A DNA stretch of 64,000 nucleotides from assembly GCA_051453625.1 (NCBI GenBank), contig JBOZIK010000001.1:151784099-151848098 (forward strand), given 5' to 3'. This stretch comes from Welwitschia mirabilis. Lineage: Eukaryota; Gnetophyta; Gnetopsida; Welwitschiales. Below, piece after piece: positions 25,589 through 37,068 of the stretch. Under the pieces are notes generated by a model. It made no database searches and was not told where the DNA came from. It saw only the letters and a list, made by a program, of their open reading frames with translations. Positions within the stretch are counted from its first letter, which is position 1; each line of letters begins with the position of its first letter. The position numbers and the translations under genes are program-made.

Positions 25589-25606
25589 TTTCTCCATCCC
25601 TTAAAA
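25589..25606 (-). promoter_or_regulatory. Polypurine tract of element G
   Basis: On the minus strand TTTTAAGGGATGGAGAAA lies directly before the LTR start TGTCACG. This is the plus-strand primer of reverse transcription and sits as in plant chromoviruses. Confidence 0.7.
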
Positions 25607-28421
25607 ATTTTCATCCTCAAAACTTGAATAAGAAAGCTTAATTCTTTACTATAATACATCTATTTTATATTTTTAAAAACTTCTACTCCTATATGTCCCA
25701 ATCATTGTACTAAAGTTGAATTTATCTTCCTTTAATGTCATATATAAATTATTGAATAAGTTAAAATATTGTCCACATGCTTTGTAATTAAGATCATGAT
25801 AACACCAATCATCTCTTGTATTTGAAGTGATCAAGCCTTTACAAATTTTCTTCTTCCTCTACCTTCACCTTTATTTGATGGTGTAAGCTCTAAAATTTGT
25901 AGTACATTAGTGTATCAATTCACAAAATGCTTTTGTTTTACATGAACACTCAATATTCCCCATTTTCCAAGGTTATAATGCTTACTTAATTGTGAAAAAT
26001 GTTATGAATTAGAATATCTTCATGAGAGATTGTATAAAGACCACATAATTGATTTTGCAAAGAAATTTCTAAAAAAATAGTTGAATATACTTACAGATGG
26101 TTGAAAACCCTTCTATTTCATGAGCCAAGATATCTCAATGACCTTTTTATTTTTGACTAAAAAAAAAATGCTTGGACTATTAAGTCCAAAACTAAAATTA
26201 AAATATGGCAATACAATAATCTCTTTCTCCATACTTCTAATTTGTTATGGAAAAATTTCTCAATCCTAAGCTTAAATATTGTCAATCTCTTCCACTCTAT
26301 ACTCCTTCATTCAGCTCTTCTTCTAATGCCTTTCTAACACTCCTGCATGTATAATCTAGTTGAATTTTCACTTCAAAAATTGTGATAAAATATGTGAAAT
26401 TTGTTGTAAGAATATCCTAGTTTAAATGCTAGTACATTAAATACATGTCCAATATATAATATAATCCTTTACAAAACTAGTAACATGCACATGAAGATCA
26501 TCTAGTCAAGAATGTTGTTGAAGCTCAAGAAAATCATGTAAATCTAATGGAATTGATGGAATAAGCACATGTTAAAATGGTTAAAAATATTCACTTAGTT
26601 GTAATATTCATTATCTATGAGAAATAAATCATATAAGACAATTATCTTAAACTTACGAATTTAGGATAGATTAATAAGGACATGAACTAGAAGCTTAGTA
26701 TCTAATTCAAAAACATGCATCTTAGGATAAAATTAGTTAGCAAGATTTCTTAAGACCTTACATTTGTATGTTAATAATTCAATTCAAATGTTCTTTTCAT
26801 TTTTCCTTTATTTCATTGATAAGTTAAAGAATTAGGTATAGATGATAATTAATTAATGATGAATAAAGTAAGTATTTAGGAAGGTAAGTAATAAGTAATT
26901 TAATAATGAATCTCAGAATCCATAACTTATCAATGGAGTTAAATAATAACTTCACAAGGCAATTGCCTATATAATGTGTATATATAACTTAGAAAACTTA
27001 ATCACCTTAATCGTCTTAATCAAAAAATATTTTTTAAGACTTTAAATACTAAGTATCTATTGTTTTATTTCTAAACCACTAGACTTTAACTTACAATATA
27101 GTTAATAATATTATAGATAGAAATTAGTTAAAATGTTTTAGAATACATTTGAGATACTTCCATATTTATTTAGTAATAAAATATCATTATAAGAAATTAA
27201 ACATGAAATCCCTTAATAAGAGATTTCTCCTAAGACCAATTGAGCTATCACCTAATTTAAAAGAATATTTAAGAGTCTATAATAGAATGATGTAAACCCA
27301 TGTGATTTGTTTCAAAAATTATTTCTAAAATGTCTTGTATAGTTTTAAACACAAGACCTAATGCTTTTCAATTTTGTTTAATAACTAAATAATCCAAGGC
27401 ACTTTTAGTTATTAACATTCAGTGCATAGTTTCTTAATGTTATTATTGTACTTTATTTTCATTGCTAAAAAAACATCTTACATGGGATTTATTAATTTAT
27501 TATATACTTTTGAGCCATCCAAATATTTTTTATTGAAGAATATGCTTTGGAGGAGAGATGTATAGCATTTTCAAGTGAAACCCCTAAATTAAATGGCATA
27601 GTGAGTGGCATGGTCATGGACATGTATACTCATAGAGTCATGTAATTTGATACCAATATGTAGCTACACCAGTAGATTTAGCATTTCCTTGGTTTTCTTA
27701 AAGATTCTTGATTTCTAAGTCTCACAATATTATCATCAAAATCTCATTTGATAAAGGATTATTTACACTTAGGCTTTTGAATGTTAGAGTAAGTGAGCAC
27801 TCATTTGTCATTCTCTAAAACTTTAATGTATATAAGATGTAAGAACACTACATAATACATTTCAAATTACTACTCATATTTGATTAAAACACTATGAATA
27901 TCCTATGGAATTATTATATTTGAAACACTTCTCATTATTAGCATTTCTTAAATGAGAAGTCATCATTTCAAAATTTGCTGACTAGATTCTCAAATATTAT
28001 AAATCTTAGTGCAAGGGATGTGATTTTCTTAGATTGGAGTGTCTTTCTCCATCATATGATAAACATCTCTTGATTTTGTATTCTTCCATGTCCATGGGCA
28101 ACCCCTTATGCTCATCCTACTTATATTCACCAAGCCTTCATCTTACCATTGTAAATATAACATTATTTTAAAAAGCTAAAAATCATCATTAGAGTAAGGT
28201 TACATTGTAAATGTGTAACCACATACTAAGAAACACCTCTAACAACAATCTATGGAAAAGGTTCTAGGCATTCTAAATTCTCTAGTATTGTATGAGATTA
28301 AACAATTGCCTACCTGATTCTTTTCCTCTGCTATGCATTTTAACATATATTGTAAATGTTGAATTTAAGCTTGCAACATCCTTTAGATTTCAAAATTCAT
28401 CAAGAATAGGGAAGTGATCTT

Positions 28422-28436
28422 TATATATACATATAC

Positions 28437-28509
<73 letters not shown>
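28422..28509. repeat. Compound microsatellite (TA)n(GA)n
   Basis: A run of TA/TACA units changes into a perfect GA run at about 28478. An apparent minus-strand open frame here is only the repeat translated. Confidence 0.97.
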
Positions 28510-28512
<3 letters not shown>

Positions 28513-28800
28513 CTAAAATAGGGAAACGTTCTTTCAAAGATAAGGAAGATGCAATTGAAAAATAGATCACTCTCAAGGATAAAACAAAAATTTGTGAATG
28601 ATGAAGATACAAAATAAGAAAAATCTGGTGAGTGCAGATTCTATTTTTATATGAAAGGTAGGGGTTGTAAAGATGAGTTTATTATGTTTGATAAACTTTG
28701 CATTTATAATAATTTGTGAGATGTATGTTTGAAAGGTCAATAGGATAATGAGATTTCATCTTATATGCTACTGTTACTAAATAAGGAATAGTCATATCCT

Positions 28801-28827
28801 NNNNNNNNNNNNNNNNNNNNNNNNNNN
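28801..28827. other. Assembly gap, 27 N
   Basis: Unknown bases in the interior of element G. Confidence 1.
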
Positions 28828-31565
28828 CCATTAAGAATACCCCCTAGCTAATACATCCTTAAGAGCACTTTTGCTATCCTCTAAAATGCTATCAACTCAT
28901 AACCAACTCATGACTAGCTTACAATGATGCAAGTGAAAGGATTACTTAAAAAGGATAAATATTATTATTTAAATCAAGTTCTACAAGGTTACTTTATTAA
29001 CATACAATAAGTAAAACCAAAGTCTTAAAGCTTATTAGGAGTACAAATGGTAGCCTTTACTATAACAGTGAACATCGAATGAAACAAACCTCTAGCAAAT
29101 GGGGAAATAGATACAAATTAAGAATAAGCATTGAAGCAAATAGCTTAAAAGGCTAGGATTCAAATAAAACCTTCTTGTTTGATAAATCTTTAAAATCATC
29201 TAAAACTAAAATCAGAAGCCATTTGGAAATGAAAGTTTACTTGATTATTTGTAACTATCTTCTATGAACATAGAAATCAATAATTTCAACATTTCTGAAT
29301 CATAACTAGTCAATTTATTGCACTAATGGATAATATATTTTATGGTGGATGTTCGATGGCTTTTGATTATGCCATTTCTAATTTCTTGTAACTGTTTCTT
29401 TTTATATCTTTTATGAAACCCTTATGTTTTGATTACAAAGCCTCTTAAATTCCAATTTATGTCCTACACATTTTCTTCTAATGATCAACCCATTATGCTA
29501 TAGTTTAAGCAGGCTAAGAATCTTTGAAATATTTTTACATTTTCAGTTATTAAGTCATAATAAAATATTGAATCATTTAAAAATAAAGGTTTCCCTTACA
29601 GATTTGAGTGGAAAGGGTAGAGCATCCATGATCTAGTATGAGATGAATAAATGTGCATTTTTCATTCCTTTGTTTTTAGATCATAGTAGTACTTTATCTC
29701 TTGGTGATGTAAAATCAAAAAACAAAGAAGCTTGTAGTCCAGAAAAATAAAAACACATTGACTTATAAAGAGTTTACAGTATTTTTGAAACTTACTCCAA
29801 CATGAAGATTTGCAAATGAAGAAATTAAATACTTATGAAAGAGACAAGAAGAAATAACAATAGAAGAAAAGAAAAGATTTGTAAGGAAGAGGATGAAACT
29901 TCAGCTAAGAAAAGCTTCATCGAAAGAGTACAATCAAAATATTTTCCAAAACCCTTATTATGAATACTTAGAAGTATCGAGCAATTAATAGAGAATGTTG
30001 TTAAATAATATCTACTCCTAGCTTTCATAAATGATTCAATAAACTAGATTCTAAAAAATGCCTATCACTCTATAGTCTTCATCCATCAAATGAGATTACC
30101 ATTTCTTTGCCACATGCTTCAATAAAATACAAATGGCAACAAAAACAGGAAGCATGTTTAGTTCAACCATTATAAGCCTCTAATAATACAAATGCTAATC
30201 TCCAAATCTTTTTCAAATGTTAGCATGAGATATTTTGCATAGTTAAATGGATCAAAGTGAATTGTAAAGCATTTTTTTTTATTCGAATATTCTGAATCCT
30301 AGATCACTCTGGAACATTTTATAGATTTTGGTAGATTACAGGTAGATTTTTCTAAAATTACAAGTTAAAACTTGAAAGTTAAATTAATTTAGTAAAATTA
30401 CGAGTTAGAAAAACTAGTTTCTATAACTACTATACTTGTTTTTTAGATTGGAAGATTTATTTGACTAAAAGCTATGGATAGTTTTATTTAAAAAGAGTTT
30501 TTTAAACTATCTAGTCAGTTTTTTTGCTAGAGTATGATCCATTCCTACTTAGAGTGCTTTCTTTTGAAGCATAATTAGGAATTACATGGATCACGATTCC
30601 GATCCACTCTATATAATAATGATATTTTGGTTACTCCAAGGAAACCCTTCAACTGATGAGTTATAGGCATTGTCTTTGTAAATGTACTTTGATACAATAC
30701 CATCTTGTAAAATTCCAATGCTTATAAAGCCTTATAAACTAACTGATAGTAATGCATTCCTCTATCTATGCAAAATTAGTAGCCCTCTATTATTACAAAA
30801 AGTCCATTTTTTAAATGAATACATAGAACAAACCTCCAAAGTCCTTTGTTCTCTCTTCTTCTATGTATTCAATTGCTAATTTATGAGATTTGAAAACTAA
30901 ACCAGAACATATGAGTGCTCAAATGCTAATCCTATTATTTTTGTGATTTAATGATAAAGTTGAGATCATGGCACTCTAGTGATTCTTGGCAAATCTATCA
31001 TAGACAGATCTAAAGAATTTTTTATGCAAATGTTCAAAGTGATATCTATGTCAAAAATACCATTTTGTTACTCTACTGATGTTGGCTAAAATTACTTTGT
31101 TAACAAAGAAATATTTTTACTCTTCTATCTATCAACCTAATCTAAGAATTTTCTTTCCTACTTTAATAGTAAGTATAACCATTTCTGGTGAGTCATAATA
31201 TAAGATTGTTAAGGTGCATAATATAAAGCCCCTAGTAATGCTGCACTGTAGAAGAGTATTACTCTAATCAGTTAAGACTATCACTAGACTAATAAGCTAA
31301 TAAAAGGGTTAATTAAAACTTAATTATGATAATTTCTTCTACTAAAGAATATTTTTTAATTTTAATGGAGTTGATATGCCACAAGATAATGTTATGGCCC
31401 TCCTTTTGTCAAAGGACTACTATTTTGTATTAATAACAAACTTCATGTCTAATCCATGGATCAAAATAAAATATTGTTTTTGATTTCTTTACAAAATAGG
31501 GATTATAATTTGTAAACCTGAGGGAAGGTATTTGATGTAATAAATTTGGTTGATAAAGGTAAATG

Positions 31566-31567
<2 letters not shown>

Positions 31568-31608
<41 letters not shown>
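31568..31608. repeat. Microsatellite (TA)n
   Basis: A perfect TA run of about 40 bases. Confidence 0.97.
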
Positions 31609-31612
<4 letters not shown>

Positions 31613-31813
31613 TTTAATAATGATAACAATCATAGACATTCTTCATAATTGCTTAATAAGATTATATGGGCAAGCAAGTTGATCATAGAAAATTCTTTTA
31701 TCATCTACTTGTAGAAATCTTTCAACAAGTTTCATAACAATTATGCCTTGCAAAAATGAAATCTAAACTCTGATGGATCTTGAACATTATGCTCAATGAA
31801 TTCCAACCTAGTA

Positions 31814-32722
31814 NNNNNNNNNNNNNNNNNNNNNNNNNNNNNNNNNNNNNNNNNNNNNNNNNNNNNNNNNNNNNNNNNNNNNNNNNNNNNNNNNNNNNNN
31901 NNNNNNNNNNNNNNNNNNNNNNNNNNNNNNNNNNNNNNNNNNNNNNNNNNNNNNNNNNNNNNNNNNNNNNNNNNNNNNNNNNNNNNNNNNNNNNNNNNNN
32001 NNNNNNNNNNNNNNNNNNNNNNNNNNNNNNNNNNNNNNNNNNNNNNNNNNNNNNNNNNNNNNNNNNNNNNNNNNNNNNNNNNNNNNNNNNNNNNNNNNNN
32101 NNNNNNNNNNNNNNNNNNNNNNNNNNNNNNNNNNNNNNNNNNNNNNNNNNNNNNNNNNNNNNNNNNNNNNNNNNNNNNNNNNNNNNNNNNNNNNNNNNNN
32201 NNNNNNNNNNNNNNNNNNNNNNNNNNNNNNNNNNNNNNNNNNNNNNNNNNNNNNNNNNNNNNNNNNNNNNNNNNNNNNNNNNNNNNNNNNNNNNNNNNNN
32301 NNNNNNNNNNNNNNNNNNNNNNNNNNNNNNNNNNNNNNNNNNNNNNNNNNNNNNNNNNNNNNNNNNNNNNNNNNNNNNNNNNNNNNNNNNNNNNNNNNNN
32401 NNNNNNNNNNNNNNNNNNNNNNNNNNNNNNNNNNNNNNNNNNNNNNNNNNNNNNNNNNNNNNNNNNNNNNNNNNNNNNNNNNNNNNNNNNNNNNNNNNNN
32501 NNNNNNNNNNNNNNNNNNNNNNNNNNNNNNNNNNNNNNNNNNNNNNNNNNNNNNNNNNNNNNNNNNNNNNNNNNNNNNNNNNNNNNNNNNNNNNNNNNNN
32601 NNNNNNNNNNNNNNNNNNNNNNNNNNNNNNNNNNNNNNNNNNNNNNNNNNNNNNNNNNNNNNNNNNNNNNNNNNNNNNNNNNNNNNNNNNNNNNNNNNNN
32701 NNNNNNNNNNNNNNNNNNNNNN
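31814..32722. other. Assembly gap, 909 N
   Basis: Unknown bases that should contain the inner end of the G 5' LTR and the primer-binding site. Open frames across it are artefacts. Confidence 1.
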
Positions 32723-33316
32723 TTCTACCCAAAACTATGTATGTTACTTAATGTGATGTTTTTAAATTCCTCACCACAACTATGCACTAAGTTAAAAATT
32801 TAATCATGATTTAAATAAAATCTCAAACTAAAGATAAATATGATTATAAGAAGGCAATTGCAACATCATAATAACATGAAGAACATGTCAAATTTTAATT
32901 AGTTTCATAGAATAATAAAAAAATCACAATGTTTACAAACATTCATAAGAAATTTACCCATGTTACAACTACAAGTACATTAAGCATAAAATAAGTAGCA
33001 AGTATTCCAATCTATCAACAACAAGCACTTCTTTCTTAATAATCAAAATCCATGATGGTTTCTAAACCTACACAAATAATATAATATAAGAATTACAAAA
33101 TCATCACAATCCCTAGTATGATCCATGACAAGGCTTAGGTTGGAAAGAAAAATTTTTTAAGAACAAGGAAGGAATTTTTAAAGAAAATTGATATGTGACT
33201 CAAAAAAATTAAGAATGCAATGCTAAACAATTTAAGATATACAATCAATAATCCAGATGCATTGAAAAATATGTTCAAATTTCAATTTCAATTTATCTAG
33301 TTGCAATCATTCATTG

Positions 33317-33487
33317 GGCCCCATTTACTTTCTTTACTATTTGGAGATAATTTTATAATAATTCACATGCATAATATCTAAAGGGGCCTCATTTGCTTGT
33401 TTTACTCTCTGAAGGAAAATTTTATTATAATTCAACACATATAAAGGAGCATCATCTACTTTCTTTACTCTCTAAAGGAATTTTTGG
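33317..33487. repeat. Threefold ~65-bp repeat in G 5' LTR
   Basis: Counterpart of 24464-24632, with copies beginning at ggccccatttact, ggcctcatttgct and gcatcatctactt. Confidence 0.72.
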
Positions 33488-33905
33488 GTAAATTAAAATA
33501 TAATAATATAAGTCAATAATGTTACTAGCTTAACCATTATGGGAAGGGTTGAAATGGAGAATTCTATACAAACTCATGATGTAAAATTTATAAACTTCAA
33601 TAATATGTGAATGATAAACAAGATTTAAAGGAATTCTAGCATGACAAACAAAAGGAATCACAAGAAATAAGGAAGGAACTATATAAAACTTAAACCATAA
33701 TCATGAAAGAGTGAAATGTAAGACTATAAAGCATACAATGAAATATTTTAGAAACCATAAAATATACCTAAATAAATACAAAGATTTAAAAACTATAAAA
33801 GTTTTAGGCTCTAAGGTTACAAGGCTTTATCCAAGCTCCAAGATTAAGATGATGAGATTCGATAGGAAAATGTTTTCACAATGTGAAATATAAGAAAAGA
33901 AAGGT

Positions 33906-33917
33906 CCTATTTATAGT
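33906..33917 (-). promoter_or_regulatory. TATA box in G 5' LTR
   Basis: ACTATAAATAGG on the minus strand, the likely promoter of element G. Confidence 0.58.
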
Positions 33918-33978
33918 AAAAGTATAGTATTATGAAAAGACACTACAAGTAAGTAGTAGAGGTAGAGGAAATGATACA

Positions 33979-34076
33979 GTGAAAGTGGTGGAAGTGGTGG
34001 AAGTGGTGGAAGTAATGTGATGGAAGTGGTGGAAGGCGTGGAAGTGGTAGAAGGTGTGAAAGTGATGGAAGTTATG
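33979..34076. repeat. GTGGAAGTG-type minisatellite in G 5' LTR
   Basis: About ten imperfect copies of gtggaagtg/gtggtggaa, more regular than the counterpart at 25131-25222. Confidence 0.75.
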
Positions 34077-34443
34077 AAAATTCTATAACCATTTCTAGGC
34101 CACTGGATGTTTCAATATCATAATAATAATAACCATGATCCAAATGTAAATTAAAATAATTCTCATAACTAGTAATTTTCAAAACCATACAAAAACTATT
34201 TTTCAATTTAAATAGATAAAATTGCATTAATTATAATAATTTAACTAATATAGTTAAATCACTTAGAAATTTCAAGAAAGATAATATTACAACTATTACA
34301 AAATTATAGCACAAAACTTTCATCATAAAAATTACACTTATAGGAATTAGAAAATAAATACATGCAATAACTAATTGAGCTTAAGGCTATATAATATTAA
34401 GAATTATTTAGAATCTTAGTCCTTAAAATTCTAGATGTGACAT

Positions 34444-35275
34444 AATATCATTGTATATTAAACAAAATTTGTACTTATAGCCATCTTTACAATTGTAAAA
34501 ATGGTGTTTACATTGTAATCATGTGCATTTTATAATGGAATATCCACTACAAATGAAGGGAAGTTTTTCACTTAATTTAAGGATTTGTTAATAATTCTTT
34601 AACATATTCAAAATTATTAGATTTATTAATCTTTTAAATTGTCATGCATTTTTTTATATGATTTTTACAACATGATCTACATGCTAATGTGTTTTGTAGT
34701 TGCATTTGTGAAACTTCTAATGCCCATTATGAAATACCTCATGCACTAGTTTACATTAGGATAAAATTTAATAAATGTAATGTCTATTATTACAATAGAT
34801 ATAATGCAAAAACTTGTTGAGTAATAATATTTCAAATAGTAGAATAAAATTTATCATTATACAACTTCATAGAAGAAATTTACAACACTTTAAAAGAAAA
34901 GCGTGTTATAGCTTACATTTTGTAATCTTTAATTAGTAATTATAATGACATAGTTACAAGATTATCTAAATTATGTAATAAGTTTTAATATCAATTTTAA
35001 CAAAAATCATTTTTCAAATTAAGAATGAAGGTATAGCCTTATAATTAATAATGTATTGAATTTCTTATGCCAAACATATATTTTAATCTATAAATACTCA
35101 TAAGGTTACTTAATTAAATAATCTTAGTTTTGAGTAATTATATTATTTTAAATAATAATAATGATTATAAGAATTCTAATATGAAAAAAAAACTATTTAT
35201 GATTAGGAAAGTCATTTACATGGTTAAATAGTTGAACTGATAAATTCATATAAAGGTATAAAATAATAATTAAAT
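34444..35275. other. AT-rich stretch without recognisable genes
   Basis: Nothing recognisable; no long frame and no clear repeat. Confidence 0.45.
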
Positions 35276-35367
35276 ATCTATAAAAATGGCATGTGACATA
35301 TTTATTTTAATCATTTATCCATGTGATTTATTCAAATATAAAAAGAAACTAAAACTACATAGTAAAA
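35276..35367 (-). repeat. Partial copy of repeat X 5' part, ends at gap
   Basis: These ~90 bases (atggcatgtgacatatttat and following) recur in the same orientation at 36980-37068. Homology begins near 35276 and runs right to the edge of the 100-N gap. Confidence 0.75.
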
Positions 35368-35467
35368 NNNNNNNNNNNNNNNNNNNNNNNNNNNNNNNNN
35401 NNNNNNNNNNNNNNNNNNNNNNNNNNNNNNNNNNNNNNNNNNNNNNNNNNNNNNNNNNNNNNNNNNN
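35368..35467. other. Assembly gap, 100 N
   Basis: Exactly 100 N, probably a gap of unknown size. The sequence to its left recurs 1.7 kb downstream. Confidence 1.
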
Positions 35468-36670
35468 TACAAATTTTCTTATATTTTAGAAGAAATGAAA
35501 AGTAAAAATTTATTGTTAATTATTTAAAAATGTAAAAATAAGATAAACCTAATTTTATTAAATTAGGCTTATTATATATCCCTAAAAACTAATTTTAATG
35601 AATTTTCATTAGTTTAGATGTATTTTATATACTTAATTAAAACTACCTATTTTTTAGAATTGATAAACTAATACCCTTTACTAAAATGGTTATAACTTTT
35701 AATATAGTTGGATTTTTAAATAGTAAATATTCGTTGAAATGCTTATTAAGTTCTATAGAATTTGCACTACTCCATTTCTACCTAGTACATCTAAAATCCT
35801 AAAAGAAGAACTTTTTACTTACTTTTTTTCTTATAAGTTTTTATAAAATAAATTTTAAAAATTATTTTGCTCTTAAAAATATTACTATTTTAAAACTTTT
35901 AGCTTCCTAACATAATTTTAGACCTACACAAAAATTGTCATAAAGTTGTACTTAGTATTAAATGGGTTATAACATTCTGAAGTTATTCTTCACCTAAAAA
36001 AAAGTAAACTTTATCTAAACTAAGAATAAGAGTACCTATACTAATTTATAGAAATAAAAATCAATTAAATTAATTATGAATTCATACTAAAATTTTTTAT
36101 TCTAAATATATAACACAATTATAAATAATATAAACTCAACTTACTATAATAAATAATGCATCAATACCGTGAGCCTTAGATTTTTTTAAGAAGAAGTTCC
36201 TAGCCAAAATAGAAACTTGAGGATTAGACTTGTTCACCTTAATAAGACTCTAATGTAAATTTGATATGAAATGCATTTTAATAGTAATACAATGCAATAT
36301 AACATAGGTACCTAAAATTATAGTGAACTCCATGGTTACTTATCCAAAATATCCATTAAACACATAGAAGCTAAGCATGTTAAGAGGTCCCTCAACTCTC
36401 TCCTTCATTTTAGTCTTTTTCAATGGAAGAAAATATATATGTATTTATATATGTCCATTGGTAGCCACATCAACAAAATATATAAAGAGATTCCTTAGAT
36501 CTCTCCCTCATCGTAGCATTAGCCAATGGGAGGGAAAAATACAATATTATATTGATACTACATCATATACATAAGTCTAATGTAAGAAATGGAGCTAAGA
36601 TTCTTTATGAAAGAAGAACCTACTGGAAGGAAAAGATATTGATAATCCTTGAATAAGATTAATGGAATTA

Positions 36671-36725
36671 CAAGCTCCAAGTTTCTAGTTCCAAGCTCCA
36701 AGCTCCAAGCTTCAAGCTCAAACTC
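36671..36725. repeat. CAAGCTC heptamer minisatellite
   Basis: About seven imperfect copies of caagctc within repeat X minus. No equivalent expansion is obvious in the plus copy. Confidence 0.85.
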
Positions 36726-36810
36726 CACACTTAAGAGGATGAAAGATTGAGACAAAATTTTAGTAGCATAAACTTGCTTGAAGAATAATAGTTTCAAAGG
36801 AATGAAGAGG

Positions 36811-36823
36811 GCTCTATTTATAG
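36811..36823 (-). promoter_or_regulatory. TATA box in repeat X minus copy
   Basis: CTATAAATAGAGC on the minus strand aligns with tatatataaatagatcc at 44017-44033 in the plus copy. Confidence 0.55.
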
Positions 36824-37068
36824 ATGAATGATATAATAAAGGTCATTGGTATAAGTGAATAAAAACAACTCATATCATTTTACCCATAAGATGCATTTTA
36901 AGATTTGTGTTTTATCTTGAAGGATATGGATTAAGCTCAAGTTTTAAGAATTTTAACTCAAAACACCCAAGTAATGTCTACAAAAATGGCATGTGACATA
37001 TTTATTTTACTCATTTATCCATGTTCCTTATCCAAATCTGAGAAGAAACTAAAACTACATAGTAAAAG

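Larger units (their letters stand above)
25607..31813 (-). other. Interior of element G, no readable coding sequence
   Basis: I looked on both strands for gag, protease, RT, RNase H, integrase and chromodomain motifs and found none. Two microsatellites (28422-28509, 31568-31608) and a 27-N gap are inside. The stretch could be a non-coding LARD-like interior, strongly decayed pol, or unrelated DNA between two LTRs. Confidence 0.45.
23894..34443 (-). mobile_element. Element G: LTR pair of chromovirus type, no recognisable genes inside
   Basis: Two direct repeats of about 1.7 kb (23894-25588 and up to 34443) share sequence over their whole visible length. On the minus strand each begins TGTCACRTCTAGAATTTT. 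At the inner side of the lower copy is a purine-rich tract ending ggatggagaaa, the usual polypurine tract before a chromovirus 3' LTR. The 5' LTR inner end and primer site would lie in the 909-N gap. The interior (25607-31813) shows no gag or pol that I can read. It is either a non-autonomous large derivative or internally replaced and nested DNA. The low boundary is approximate and I did not find a matching target duplication. Confidence 0.68.
32723..34443 (-). repeat. Element G 5' LTR (inner end in gap)
   Basis: Homologous to 23918-25588 throughout. It ends at 34443 with the minus-strand start TGTCACATCTAG. It contains the same 65-bp repeat, TATA box and minisatellite in the same order. Confidence 0.78.
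35468..37068 (-). repeat. Long LTR-like repeat X, minus copy
   Basis: The reverse complement of this stretch is homologous to 43409-45655 on the plus strand over most of its length. Examples are the part around 36140-36260 (complement contains gtgaacaagtctaatcctca), the TATA region near 36811 and the two blocks with caatgggaggg near 36520 and 44693. Presence of a TATA box, lack of coding sequence and association with chromovirus gag downstream of the plus copy suggest a long LTR. Both outer ends are uncertain. Confidence 0.65.

Noticed and set aside
28421-28612. Small minus-strand protein with Ser-Leu and Tyr-Ile repeats
   Set aside because: It is the translated (TA)n(GA)n microsatellite.
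31430-31639. Small minus-strand protein with Tyr-Ile repeats
   Set aside because: It is the translated (TA)n microsatellite.
31722-32803. Three open frames of over 320 residues
   Set aside because: More than 90 percent of each is the 909-N gap.
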